Source of the DNA: Maniola hyperantus
Taxonomy: Eukaryota; Arthropoda; Insecta; Lepidoptera; Nymphalidae
Length of the DNA: 64,000 nucleotides
Direction: 5' to 3'
Assembly (NCBI RefSeq): GCF_902806685.2
Contig: NC_048554.1
Location: 496,001 to 560,000, forward strand
Shown: positions 41,578 to 51,639 of the stretch, one piece after another
Layout: every line of letters starts with the position of its first letter
Position numbering within the stretch: the stretch's first letter is position 1
Translations under genes and position numbers: made by a program
The notes under the pieces: generated by a model
Told to the model about the DNA's origin: nothing
What the model saw: the letters and a program-made list of their open reading frames with translations, nothing else
Databases searched by the model: none

Positions 41578-42032
41578 CTAATTATTTAACGGACGTTCAT
41601 TAAATTAAACAGCGTGTACCGCACCTTTCCCTTTCAGCGTAATGGCGGCCATTCGCGTAATTCATAGGCTCAGTGTTTATGTAGCACTTCTGTTAATTCA
41701 TCATGATCATGATCAACCCATCACCGGCACACTACAGAGCACGGGTCTCCTCTCAGAGTGAGAAGGGTTTTGGCCATAGTCTACCACGCTGGCCATGTGC
41801 GGATTGGTAGACTTCACACACCTTTGAGAACATTTTGGAGAACTCTCAGGTATGCAGGTTTCCTCACGATGTTTTCCTTCACCGTTAAAGCGAGTGATAT
41901 TACAATTAATTAAAACGCACATAACTCCGAAAAGTTAGAGGTACGTGCCCGGATCGAACCCCCGACCTTCGATTAGAAGGCAGACGTCCTAACCACTAGG
42001 CTATCACAGCTTATTCTGTTAATTGTTACACT
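41578..42032 (+). repeat. Repeat N copy 1, split by SINE1
   Basis: Bases 41578-41698 plus 42014-42032 match 42907-43042: ctaattatttaacgga, cacctttccctttc, cgtaatggcggccattcgcg, cagtgtttatgtagcacttc. Confidence 0.85.
41699..42013 (-). mobile_element. SINE1, full-length copy, minus strand, with 11-bp target duplication
   Basis: ttctgttaatt is at 41688-41698 and again at 42014-42024. The unfilled copy of the site is at ~43015-43025. The SINE runs from the 3' catcatgatcatgatcaacc end to the head (cgaacccccgacct; aaccactaggctatcacagc). The exact duplication suggests a fairly recent insertion. Confidence 0.9.
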
Positions 42033-42285
42033 GAAATTTCTCTAATGCTACTATGCTCTCCTGGTACTTTATCCATGTAAGCTATAGTTGGCGTGAGGCG
42101 TCACGTTAAAAGGTCTCTGACCTTGAACTTGCGCAGTGGGTGGTGGTAACAGTGGATACCACGAGAGGCTTATGATAACTAAAGTATGACATAATAAGAA
42201 AGACTGTATAATGTATTCTATTTCGTTCTCTCGCAAGGTAAATCCTATCGATGTATTTGTTGGTCTCTTTTTAGTACCTATCATT

Positions 42286-42838
42286 TTTAGGGTTCCGTAC
42301 CTCAAAAAGAAAAACGGAACCCTTATAGGATCACTTTGTTGTCTGTCTGTCTGTCTGTCTGTCAATTTGGCAGGTAGGTAGATCTTATAGCTGAATTTGG
42401 GGAAAAATCTGGGAACCGTGAATTAAGGGTTATATCACACAAAAAAAATTAAATTGTGATCATTTTTTTTATTTTTTTTATTTTATTTATTTTACATCTT
42501 ATTAGAACGGCAGTGCCACTTACACTAACTAGATGATTAATAATAAATTTAAATACAAATAAAGGTACAAGAAAAAAGACATAAAATACAAAACGATAAA
42601 AGATCAAAGAATTTTGAATAAACTAATAATTAGTATTTTCAACTTTCGAAGTGAGATAACTATATCAAATGTTGTATCATATGAAAGGTCTTCATCTGTA
42701 CATTCTAAAACAGACTTTTATTTATTTTTATGCATCATAGTTTTTTAATTCTGTTGCTAAAATATGTCGAAAAAATACGACTGTAGTACGGAACCCTCAT
42801 TGCGCGAGCCTGACTCGCACTTGGCTGGTTTTTTTCGT
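42286..42838 (-). mobile_element. Repeat F copy, minus strand, with internal A/T-rich insertion
   Basis: agggttccgtacctcaaaaa start, (GTCT)n 42340-42362, then ~150 bp foreign segment (~42460-42615, with tattagaacggcagtgccac), then the F body to cctgactcgcacttggctgg. Confidence 0.85.
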
Positions 42839-42906
42839 TACGTCTGGTTTCAAATCACAACGGTAGGTAGGTAGGTACTGAAGAAGTTTTCACTACAAAA
42901 AACCGA

Positions 42907-43042
42907 TCTAATTATTTAACGGATGATCATTAACATCGGTACCTAACAACCACACCTTTCCCTTTCATCGTAATGGCGGCCATTCGCGTAAATCATAAGC
43001 TCAGTGTTTATGTAGCACTTCTGTTAATTGCTACACATGGGG
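42907..43042 (+). repeat. Repeat N copy 2, unfilled
   Basis: Continuous counterpart of copy 1. It shows the SINE1 target once. Confidence 0.85.
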
Positions 43043-43171
43043 CCTGAATGGAGGTTTATGGAGTAACTGACATGTTTAGCTAATTTACTGTTGTCCAGTG
43101 TATGTAATATCTTCTAATACCATGTTACTTCAGTACCCTTATTATAAACCAAATTTTAGCAATCTATGCAT

Positions 43172-43690
43172 GACTAGCTTATGCTCGCGACTTCGTCCGC
43201 GTGGACTACACAAATTTCGAACCCCTATTTCACCCCTTTAGGGGTTGAATTTTCAAAAATCATTTCTTAGCGGATGCCTACGTTATAACCCGATTCTCTA
43301 GTCTCTCTCTAAACTAAATTTAGAGTATCTGCATCCTTTTCTTTTTACTAATGTTAAAAAAGGAACGGAATATGACTTTCACATTTAAAGACTCTAAATT
43401 TTAGTGCACAATACAAATTTAAACAGTAGGTTCGCGAGTGCGTGCTAAAATCACGGGTTTACCATCTAAAAATTAAATTTAGAAATGTCAAACTGCTTCT
43501 GTCCTTTTCATATTACAATAGTAAGTAGAGGGTGCGAATACTCTAAAATTAGGTTGTGCTTAGAATCGGTACCATTATCTATCTACATGCCAAATTTCAA
43601 CCCAATCCGTCCAGTAGTTTGAGCTGTGCGTTGATAGATCAGTCAGTCAGTCAGTCAGTCACCTTTTCCTTTTATTTATTTATATATAGT
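43172..43690 (+). mobile_element. Repeat A copy, plus strand, split by D1
   Basis: Left part 43172-43288 (cttatgctcgcgacttcgtc; ttagcggatgcctacgtta), right part 43574-43690 (tctacatgccaaatttcaac; (CAGT)n at 43643-43660). Confidence 0.9.
43289..43573 (+). mobile_element. D1 MITE inside repeat A
   Basis: cccgattctctagtctctct to gtgcttagaatcggtacc. The first ggc is altered at this copy, and flanks taa / att do not give a clean duplication. Confidence 0.85.
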
Positions 43691-43795
43691 GAGCAAGAAT
43701 CTGAAACCCCTCGTATAAGTGTAGCGCGAAGTCGGTCACAATGGTAATTTGGAGTGAATTACAAACCACTCCCCAATTGTCATACATATCACACA

Positions 43796-43905
43796 TTATT
43801 AACGCTATAGTTACACCATAAACCCCATAGACGGGGCATGTGTGTGTAATTAACAGAAGTGCTACATAAATAGTAGGCTTTTGATTTACGAGCAAATGTC
43901 ATGAT
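43796..43905 (-). repeat. Repeat N copy 3, inverted
   Basis: On the minus strand: gctcgtaaatcaaaagcc, atttatgtagcacttctgtt, acatgccccgtctatgggg. Diverged but clearly the same segment as 42985-43085. Confidence 0.75.
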
Positions 43906-43961
43906 CATTTTATTTTACTCTACATGCCCAAGTTAAAATTAAAAAACCTTATATCCTTCTA

Positions 43962-44345
43962 TTTAGGGTTCCGTACCTCAAAAGGAAAAAAGGAACCCTT
44001 ATAGGATCACTTTGTTATCTGTCTGTCTGTCTATCCGTCTGTCCGTCCGTGAATGCCAAGAAGACCTATAGTAGAGTGCTTCCTGTTGACCTAGAAACAT
44101 GAAATTTGGTAGCTTTTGGTAGGTAGGTAGTCTTATAAATAGCACAAGTAAAGGAATAAATCCGAAAACCGTGAATTTGTGGTTACATCATAGAAAAAAA
44201 AATTAAAATGTGTTCATAAACAAATATTCAATTTTCATAGTAAGGTAACTATACCAAGCGGGAAAGGGCTTTACTTGTAAATTCTAAAAACAGATTTTTA
44301 TTTATTTTTATGCATAATAGTTTTGATTTATAGTTTTATTTATTA
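43962..44345 (-). mobile_element. Repeat F copy, minus strand
   Basis: agggttccgtacctcaaaag start, GTCT/GTCC tract at 44015-44052, body to tttttatgcataatagttt. Confidence 0.85.
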
Positions 44346-44696
44346 CCGCATTAAAATCCTCGCAATAAAAAGGATTTTAGAAATTATAAACTATTCAGTT
44401 TTTACTTATAAACATCTGAAAATGTTTATCCGTGAAAATGAAACGAAATGAAAAACGATATTTTTTCAATTTGCTCTAAAAACACTTCAAAGGGCCCACG
44501 TTTGCTTTGATTTCCCCACGTTTTCGTTCACATACATTTTGATGATTTATTGGTATAATCTTGCGCGACATCTATTTCGCTTTGTAATTTGTTATCAGAA
44601 AGCGCCAGTATACGTAATATGGCAACACCTCGCCGGAAATAAGGGGGACTACAGACTTGCGTCATAGTTCACCACAGTTATATAACTTGTAACAAA
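44346..44696. other. Unassigned sequence
   Basis: No repeat or gene recognised. Confidence 0.3.
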
Positions 44697-44825
44697 ATAG
44701 TTAGCGGACGCCTACGTCATAATAGCTATCTGCATGCCAAATTTCAGCCCGATACGTTCAGTAATTTGAACTGTGCTTTAATAGATCAGTCAGTCAGTCA
44801 GTCTACTTTTACTTTTATATACATA
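44697..44825 (+). mobile_element. Repeat A copy, 5'-truncated, plus strand
   Basis: gttagcggacgcctacgtca to (CAGT)n and tttacttttatatacata. Confidence 0.9.
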
Positions 44826-45118
44826 CTAGCTTATGCTCGCGACTTCGTCCGCGTGGACTACACAAATTTCAAACCCCTATTTCACCCCCTTAGGAGTAGA
44901 ATTTTCTAAAATCCTTTCTTAGCGGACGCCTACGTCATAATAGCTATCTGCATGCCAAATTTCAGCCCGATCCGTCCAGTAGTTTGAGCTGTGCGTTGAT
45001 AGATCAGTCAGTCAGTCAGTCAGTCAGTCAGTCAGTCAGTCAGTCAGTCAGTCAGTCAGTCAGTCAGTCAGTCAGTCAGTCTCCAGTCACCTTTTCTTTT
45101 TATATATATAGATTTAGA
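44826..45118 (+). mobile_element. Repeat A copy, plus strand, with very long (CAGT)n tail
   Basis: Full body from ctagcttatgctcgcgactt. The tail (45004-45083) has about 19-20 CAGT units, against 3-8 in other copies. Confidence 0.95.
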
Positions 45119-45119
45119 T

Positions 45120-45412
45120 ACTCTATACTAGCGGCGGAGACGCTGGGCTGCTGGAGCGAGGAAGCGAAGGGTTTTGTGCGTGACATCGGTCGTCGCCTAA
45201 GGGAAAGAGGTTCCGATCCGCGCACTGGAGCCCACCTGGTCCAAAGATTGTCCATTGCTATTGAGCATGGCAAGAGCAACCGCCGAGTTTCTTGCTGGTT
45301 CTTCTCGGTAGGAACGGCATTCCGAACCAGTGGTAAATTAAAACTACTTGACTATTCATAAGCACTTTTAAAAAGTTTACATGAATAAAAAAACATTCTA
45401 TTCTATTCTAAT
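45120..45412 (+). pseudogene. C-terminal remnant of a retroelement protein plus LINE 3' tail
   Basis: A frame reads 'AETLGCWSEEAKGFVRDIGR', 'RERGSDPRTGAHLVQRLSIA', the same C-terminal domain type as the remnant at 31.73-32.13 kb. It is followed by the untranslated tail tcttgctggttcttctcggt, gtaaattaaaactacttgac and (TATTC)n. The element is 5'-truncated, with the boundary next to the repeat A tail. Confidence 0.65.
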
Positions 45413-45534
45413 AGTGCGATTTTGATGGGCACCTTTAGCCCAGGAGCAACCAGGGGCGGACTTTTTGGCGGCGTAGTTAAATAGTAAGGTTTATTAACAT
45501 TGATCCATCTTGCTGGAGGGCGTGCCACACTACG

Positions 45535-45648
45535 ACGATATAAAGAGGCTGGCGGGAAGTGGCAAGATGAGGAAGGCTGAGGCTTCCTCATCTTGAGCGC
45601 ACACCGCGTGCGCTCTTTAGGGAAGACCAACGGTGGACGTCCACAGGC

Positions 45649-45692
<44 letters not shown>
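45535..45692 (+). mobile_element. RTE-like 3' end with (ATG)n tail
   Basis: gaggctggcgggaagtggca, an internal inverted pair (gatgaggaaggctgag / ggcttcctcatc), ggacgtccacaggctgatga and ~13 ATG units to 45690. Confidence 0.8.
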
Positions 45693-46046
45693 AACATTGG
45701 ACTCTTGTAAACATGAAATACATAAATTTTGGTTTAGAGATCCATATTGCCATATTGTCTCATGTGTTCAGGTAGCCTTATTCGTCATTTTTAATCAGCG
45801 AGCGCCAAATGCGGGGCGCAGGGATTTATGGCCGCCGTAATTACATGTATATTTCTCCCGGCTTGTATCGAATTATCTCCCAAACCGGGGATTTATGCGC
45901 GGGACCGACAGACGAACGGGCTGACAGAATACTCTTTGTAATTAGGCCTCCCGGGAAATTGAATTCTCTGTTTCGGCGCGTCTAAATGTACCCTAATAAA
46001 ATACTATATTACAGAAAAGCCCCAAATAATCATCATCATCAATCAT

Positions 46047-46048
<2 letters not shown>

Positions 46049-46086
<38 letters not shown>
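46049..46086 (+). repeat. (AT)n microsatellite, insertion target
   Basis: About 18 AT units ending where the left LTR begins; AT tract resumes at 51586 beyond the other LTR. Confidence 0.95.
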
Positions 46087-46089
<3 letters not shown>

Positions 46090-46440
46090 TAGGAACCAGA
46101 AGCGGATTTTATTAAAAATAACAGTCATTTTATCAAAATAAATGATTTATTTACAATTAGGTTATGCTTTTAAACACAAATGAATGAAAACAGAAATATC
46201 GAATCAACAAACAGAGATTTACCTTCTTATGACTTTAAAAGTAAAACATCAAAGTAATCAAATCAAATAAAACATTAAAATAATGGAAAGACTTACTGCA
46301 AATTGCACCGATCACCAAAACGACCTTACCGCTCGACATTTGCCAGAGAAAAGCACAAATCATGTGGCAACGGCTGTATTTATACCGGTTCGGTCGGGTG
46401 GTGACGCAAATTGCAGAGAATCAGGCTGGTGGGCCTAAGA
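46087..46440 (-). repeat. 3' LTR (minus strand) of the 46-51 kb element
   Basis: On the minus strand it begins tcttaggcccaccagcctg and ends ggttcctaaaa, so the ends are TTAGG...CCTAA rather than TG...CA. Confidence 0.9.
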
Positions 46441-46766
46441 CGGCCACTCCTGCGTGCGCGACGTCCTCGGCCGCGCCCTCATTGAGCGTCTTCGTTGGAA
46501 GCATCCACAGCTGGCGCACAAGGTGACTAAAGACCTGCGCTTTCATCATGGTGATCGTTGTCAAAATCTGTTGAACGGACATAAAGGTTAAAGTAGATGT
46601 AAGAAAATCCAGTAGTTGCCTATTATTTCATCCATCACACATCCAAGGCCCTCATTCACTGGTACACACTTGGCTACTTATCGCATTAATCCTTCACACA
46701 CACTTCTACTAACGACATACATCTTCAGGCACGTGTCTCATTCATTCTCACACGTCTATCAAGTCT

Positions 46767-47280
46767 ACATGTTAGAAATGTGTCTGGAGGGCAAAAGCCC
46801 CTACGCGTACAAAAACGCGTTTGCAAGGCCGAAGCCCCCAACGCATATGACAATGCGTCTGCAAGGCCGAAGCCCATACGTGTATAACAACACGTCTGCA
46901 AGGCCGAAACCCATACGCATACAACAATGCGTCTGCAAGGCAGAAGCCCATACGCATACAACAATGCGTCTGCAAGGCAGAAGCCCATATGCATATAACA
47001 ATGTGTCTACACGGGCCGAAGGCCAATGCATACAACAATGCCTCTGCAAGGCTGGAGCCCAATATGTGTACAACAACACATCTGCAAGGCCGAAGCCCAC
47101 ACGCATACAACAATGCGTCTGCAAGGCAGAAGCCTATATGCATACAACAATGTGTTTACACGGGCCGAAGCCCATATGCATACAACAATGCTTCTGCAAG
47201 GCTGAAGCCCAATACGTGTACAACAACACGTCTGCAAGGCCGGAGCCCATACGCATACAACAATGCGTCTGCACGGGCTC
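46767..47280 (+). repeat. 37-bp tandem array: 13-14 units, each with two potential hairpins
   Basis: Consensus unit: a 6-base stem, loop ACAACA, the complementary 6-base stem, ctgcaag, then GGC-NGNA-GCC. The first stem changes in step on both sides: ACGCGT/ACGCGT, ACGCAT/ATGCGT, ACGTGT/ACACGT and ATGTGT/ACACAT; a few units have one mismatch or G-T pairs. The second stem GGC/GCC is almost invariant around loops CGAA, AGAA, TGAA, TGGA or CGGA. A 4-unit higher-order period of 149 bp is visible (cgggcc at 47012 and 47161). 37 is not a multiple of 3, so long frames on both strands (up to 245 codons) are by-products. Confidence 0.9.
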
Positions 47281-47810
47281 CCGTGTCGCGTGCTCAGTGC
47301 AACGCATCGCCAGTGGACCGCCTCAGCTGCTCATCTCACTCTCACGTGTATAAAGGCACACATTTACACATCTGAGCAACTGTAAACATAAAACACATTA
47401 AAAACGTCCCACTTACTTTCAGGAGAATTAGTGCAACTTTGGAGACACCACTATCTGGACGCCTGAATTCAAATTTTTCCTCAGCCTGGGAGTCTAATGT
47501 CAACAAAGGTCCACATACGAATCTTGTTTAAAAATCTTGCATGTAAATCTACCACCGAGGTAAAATACTGCTACCAAAAGTGACTTGACATTACTTTGGT
47601 ATTTCAATTTCGTAGGTAACTTATGATCAATTACATCAATTAATTAAGCCAGTACCGAATCGTCGGTCAAATGAAAATAAATTTTCTACCCCTGAGGGTA
47701 GAAAAACAACACCTTTCTAATTGAAACTGTTGCCCCTCTCTAGCTTGGACAAGAGACAAAACTCAATTATTAAAATAAAAAAATCCAAAATTTACGTCTC
47801 GAGCTTTCTG

Positions 47811-48084
47811 TTGTGTTCGGGTTGTGTTTGGGTTTGTGTTTGGGTTTGTGTTTGGGTTTGTGTTTGGGGTTGTGTTTGGGGTTGTGTTTGGGGTTGTGTT
47901 TGGGGTTGTGTTTGGGGTTGTGTTTGGGGTTGTGTTTGGGGTTGTGTTTGGGGTTGTGTTTGGGGTTGTGTTTGGGGTTGTGTTAGGGTTGTTTTAGGGT
48001 TGTGTTTGGGGTTGTGTTTGGGGTTGTGTTAGGGTTGTGTTAGGGTTGTGTTAGAGTTGTGTTAGAGTTGTGTTAGGGTTGTGT
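47811..48084 (+). repeat. G-rich 12-bp minisatellite TTGTGTTTGGGG
   Basis: About 20 units; early ones are ttgtgtttgggt, the middle block is uniform ttgtgtttgggg, late ones become ttgtgttaggg. Every unit has a G3-G4 run, so the strand could form G-quadruplexes. The C-rich strand is the RNA sense of the host element. Confidence 0.9.
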
Positions 48085-48789
48085 TTTCCAAAAACCGAAA
48101 AGTCTTTCTCCATCTTAGCCACTGTGGGTAATATCCACAGTCCACACTTGTGCTCATATGCTCGGAGAGTGGACAGAACTGTCGGAAGGGATAACATTTT
48201 ATCCTTTCCCCGGAGAGAAAATGTCTTAGCACATGCTAACCCTGCAGGAGTGCTATCTAAATTCTGTAAATAGGTGGCAGGTAGGTATATTTCACCAACA
48301 AAACTATATCAGTCTGTTTGACCTTATCAAAACCGCTCGGCCTAGCTGGCCTTAGCAAATGTTTTTATCAAAATAGTCCTTTCCATTAAAATTGGATTAA
48401 CGCAATAGAAAACTGTCGGTAAAGGTTTACATGTGCTCAAGTACTGCTTACATATGTAAACAAGCAAAAGTTCTTTGTAAAATCGAAACGGTAAGAATGT
48501 TTAACTGATAACGAGCGTAATCAGGTTTATCTAAAGCACTGAATCTACCCACCTTTAACTATAAACGCACCAATACACTGCGTCATTGGCTTGCATGTCA
48601 TATCAGGTAATTTTATCACAAAGACAAGTGAGCAAAGCTGGAGCAAGGTATTTGCTTTCTGAATTCTCAATGATTCAAAGGAAGTACTTTACTGGAACAC
48701 GTATCAAAATCACGAACACTAACTTTAATAAAACGGAACGCTCTCACCAATCATCGCGAACAAAGGTTGTCACCTCGCGAAGAGAGCAG

Positions 48790-49290
48790 AAGCACGTAGC
48801 GGTGTGCGCGGCATCGCGCAGCTGGACCTGTTACACCCGCCAAGGGCGCAGGAGCTCGAGTGGCGTGCGCGCCATCGCGCAGCAGGACCAGCGAGCTGTT
48901 ACGCCCGCCAAGGGCGCAGGAGCTTGAGTGGCGTGCGCGGCATTGCGCAGCAACACCAGTGCGCCATCTCGCTCGGCAAGAGCGCAAAAAGGCGCGGCAG
49001 CAGCGTGGCACGGCACAGCAACACCAGCCGTTTTGCTCGCCATGAGCGCAGAAAGATGTGGCAGCGGCGCAGCATGGCGCCACCACACTAGCGCGCCGTT
49101 GCGCTCGCGGAGAGCGCCGAAACTCGGAGCAGCATGCGCGGCATGGCGCCGCCATACTAGCGCACCGTTGCGCTCGCGGAGAGCGCCGAAGCTCGGAGCA
49201 GTGTGCGCGGGTCGCACCTCCACACTCACGCCAGAGCATGGCAAGCTTCGCACTCGTGCGGAACGCCAAAACCCGCAGCCAAGTGCGCAG
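48790..49290. repeat. GC-rich ~70-bp tandem array, about 7 diverged units
   Basis: Recurring blocks: gcgtgcgcggcat(t/c)gcgcag, gttgcgctcgcggagagcgc, cgccaagggcgcaggagct. The last two full units (49078-49210) are the most alike. Frames up to 180 codons exist on several strands but are repeat-derived. Strong local inverted repeats (gcgctc/gagcgc). Confidence 0.85.
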
Positions 49291-49329
49291 CATTGTGCCA
49301 GAAATTTCGGAAAAAGAAAGATAAAATAA

Positions 49330-49984
49330 ATGTGAGCACAGTGTCCAAATGTAAGTAGCTCCTAGTCGGTTAATTACGCCTGTCCTTAGTACGACAGGTT
49401 TACATATTCATACAACGATCTAACACAACATGAAAATTGATTTCTAATGTTATATCAGAAAACTCTTAAAATAATTTGATTCTACCACTTGGCTGTCAAT
49501 GCCACGTAATGTGCAAAACAATTCGAGTACACTGAAAGTGTTTAGCAATCGACTCGAGATAAGTTCAATCCACTGTTAATCAAAATATCTACAGGTACCC
49601 GCTGTAGAACTGCAGTACAATAATTAACACTGACTTTACTGGCAAAAATAATAAATCAACGTCTACAAATTATGATTTCCTCTTTTACAAAAGAACACTG
49701 AATTCAGCCAAAATTTGTTTTTATAACAACTGGCTGAGATTTTCGGGTAGTCTGAAAATTACTATTTTCGTTCGCTGTACTAGATCTTTCATTAGGCTTT
49801 AGCTTTTTGTACCTTATACTTTGTGATTATAATTTCCACATAGAAATAAACATGATTAGGAAGCACTACAACTAAAACTACGCTTTCTAGTCTTAAACTG
49901 CGATTTTGAATTGCGGGTATCTCGGCGAGATGCTCCGTAACTAATGTTTAACAGTAATTTTACGTAGATTTGGTTATAACCTCA
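49330..49984 (-). other. AT-rich interior of the LTR element
   Basis: Lies between the gag remnant and the GC-rich array; no pol motif found in any frame. Confidence 0.4.
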
Positions 49985-50655
49985 ATAAGGATGTTACCAA
50001 TATCATCCTTTTGCGGGCACAACGGAATAAGCTTCGTTTTAAAATTGGCCCAAGACCAATAATTTGTGGCCCATTCGTTTAAACATACTTTTGCACAACA
50101 AAATCTTTTAAACAATTACAAATACGCGAAACTATTTCACGGTTATGCCATCGATTGAGGTTAAGAACATGATCAATTTCTTTACGCCATGCATTAATGT
50201 CATTAAAAGCGGCATCAAAATTAGAAGTAAAGAAGGTTGGATCTCACCTGGTTTATTCCACCAATTGCACTCACTATTCTCTCCGTCCTAAAAATACCAA
50301 ACAAGTGGCGAGGACTCCCCAGACCTGGCAGTGTTGTGGCGCTGCAGCGTCTGAGCCCACTTAGACAGCGATGATGGCGTTTGAACTCGCTGCTGAGAAA
50401 GCGGCGGTCCAGGCGAGAAGGGTGCAGTTCGCCGCGGCGAGGCCGCCGGCGTTAGTGAATGGGACAGAGATCGACTAGCCCGTCTTTTATTATTATTTGA
50501 CTAGACTACGCTTATCCTCTATCTCACTGAGGCAGTTTTGAATAACATCGAGTATTTGTCGAAATTCTGGGCTGCTAGTGTCTAAAAGATGATCACGTGA
50601 TTTACAAAACTTTGTTTTATGCTTAGATCGACCACTTGATTTAGACAACTGCATT
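49985..50655 (-). pseudogene. Decayed gag of the 46-51 kb element
   Basis: The minus strand opens with an ATG at 50655 and a 53-codon basic frame (QLSKSSGRSKHKTKFCKS...) ending in TAA. Further along, separate frames give capsid-like pieces: 'FNDINAWRKEIDHVLNLNRW', 'ICNCLKDFV', and in a shifted frame 'WATNYWSWANFKTKLIPLCP', then 'DIGNILIEVI'. These resemble insect gypsy-type Gag, recognised from memory. Stops and frame changes make it non-functional. Since the LTRs look identical, the decay must predate this insertion: a master copy already broken was transcribed and moved. Confidence 0.55.
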
Positions 50656-50851
50656 ATTAAAAACAAGTAGGGTAGATGTCAATTTTCTAAGGATTTTACA
50701 CGGACAACAATTTAATTTGGACAAAAATATTTGAACTGGATACATCGTGCTTAGCTAGGTATAAAGTCAAACACCAGCAGAACTTTCCTCAACCGCGGTA
50801 AGTCGTGACATTTTATGGATCTGTTGTCATTTTATGTTGAGGGTAGGACTG

Positions 50852-51115
50852 CTATCTAATCCGGCGCTGACGGGAATGAACAGTACGAGATCTAGACCTA
50901 TTTTGTACACCAGAATAGCTGTTCTTATAATATGAGTGATGTTTAGTATGAAGCAAACGCAAGCAACTCTTATCGCGACGTGATCTCAAGCCATTTCTAT
51001 CACAGCGCGAACGCGAACGTGTTCTATGATGGTGTCGGTCTATGGTGTCGGTGCAATCTGCTTTGAGTACAAGTACGCTTTGCCATACGGCATGGCGACT
51101 CACATGACATTTCAC
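50852..51115 (-). other. Arg/Ser/His-rich 87-codon frame, function unknown
   Basis: Minus-strand ATG at 51115 with an RS-like composition (TRSRSRCDRNGLRSRRDKS). It lies just downstream of the 5' LTR, so it would be the first ORF of the element's RNA. It may be a Gag N-terminal relic or chance. Confidence 0.25.
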
Positions 51116-51231
51116 AATAGCAAAATTATGATGTCATCACAAGTTATTGAACTACAAGTAAGAAGGTTAAACTCTGTGTTTTTCGCAAAACAAAAAGCTG
51201 TATGTGGGCACAAGTACATCCCCACTTCTGA

Positions 51232-51585
51232 TTTTAGGAACCAGAAGCGGATTTTATTAAAAATAACAGTCATTTTATCAAAATAAATGATTTATTTACA
51301 ATTAGGTTATGCTTTTAAACACAAATGAATGAAAACAGAAATATCGAATCAACAAACAGAGATTTACCTTCTTATGACTTTAAAAGTAAAACATCAAAGT
51401 AATCAAATCAAATAAAACATTAAAATAATGGAAAGACTTACTGCAAATTGCACCGATCACCAAAACGACCTTACCGCTCGACATTTGCCAGAGAAAAGCA
51501 CAAATCATGTGGCAACGGCTGTATTTATACCGGTTCGGTCGGGTGGTGACGCAAATTGCAGAGAATCAGGCTGGTGGGCCTAAGA
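51232..51585 (-). repeat. 5' LTR (minus strand) of the 46-51 kb element
   Basis: Identical to the other LTR by reading; offset 5145 bases throughout. Confidence 0.9.
51520..51531 (-). promoter_or_regulatory. TATA box candidate in the 5' LTR
   Basis: Minus strand ggtataaatacag, ~55-65 bases from the LTR start; the same at 46375-46386 in the other LTR. AATAAA-type signals occur near the LTR end (aataaaatccgcttc, minus strand), so a short U3 and long R/U5 are likely. Confidence 0.6.
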
Positions 51586-51610
51586 ATATATATATATATA
51601 TATATATACT
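51586..51610 (+). repeat. (AT)n microsatellite, right flank of the LTR element
   Basis: Continues the AT tract interrupted by the insertion. Confidence 0.9.
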
Positions 51611-51639
51611 TATATACTTATAATAAAACTGTAACAGGT

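Larger units (their letters stand above)
46087..51585 (-). mobile_element. 5.5-kb non-autonomous LTR retrotransposon, minus strand, carrying tandem arrays
   Basis: Direct repeats of 354 bp at 46087-46440 and 51232-51585 have no indel and no difference that I could find by reading. Outside them lies AT dinucleotide DNA on both sides. On the minus strand the order is 5' LTR (51585-51232), a possible primer site atcagaagtgggg at ~51231-51219, a decayed gag (~50655-49990), a ~50-unit-scale GC-rich array, a TTGTGTTTGGGG array, a 37-bp hairpin array, then the 3' LTR. No protease, RT, RNase H or integrase is present. It must have moved using enzymes from another element. Identical LTRs imply recent insertion. 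Confidence 0.85.

Noticed and set aside
46767..47280. CRISPR-like array
   Set aside because: Units are contiguous with no unique spacers, the genome is eukaryotic and no cas genes are present; it is a minisatellite.
46616..47353. Long open frames (up to 245 codons, several on both strands) over the 37-bp array
   Set aside because: The unit is 37 bp and lacks stops in most phases, so every frame stays open as a by-product. Peptides are pure repeats with no domain.
47811..48084. Telomeric repeat block
   Set aside because: The insect telomere unit is TTAGG. This is a 12-bp TTGTGTTTGGGG unit inside a retroelement, and only the last few units resemble TTAGGG.
48751..49293. 180-codon minus-strand frame and overlapping frames in the GC-rich array
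   Set aside because: Ala/Arg/Cys-rich repeats in several overlapping frames. Few stops are expected by chance at this GC content; no domain or start context.
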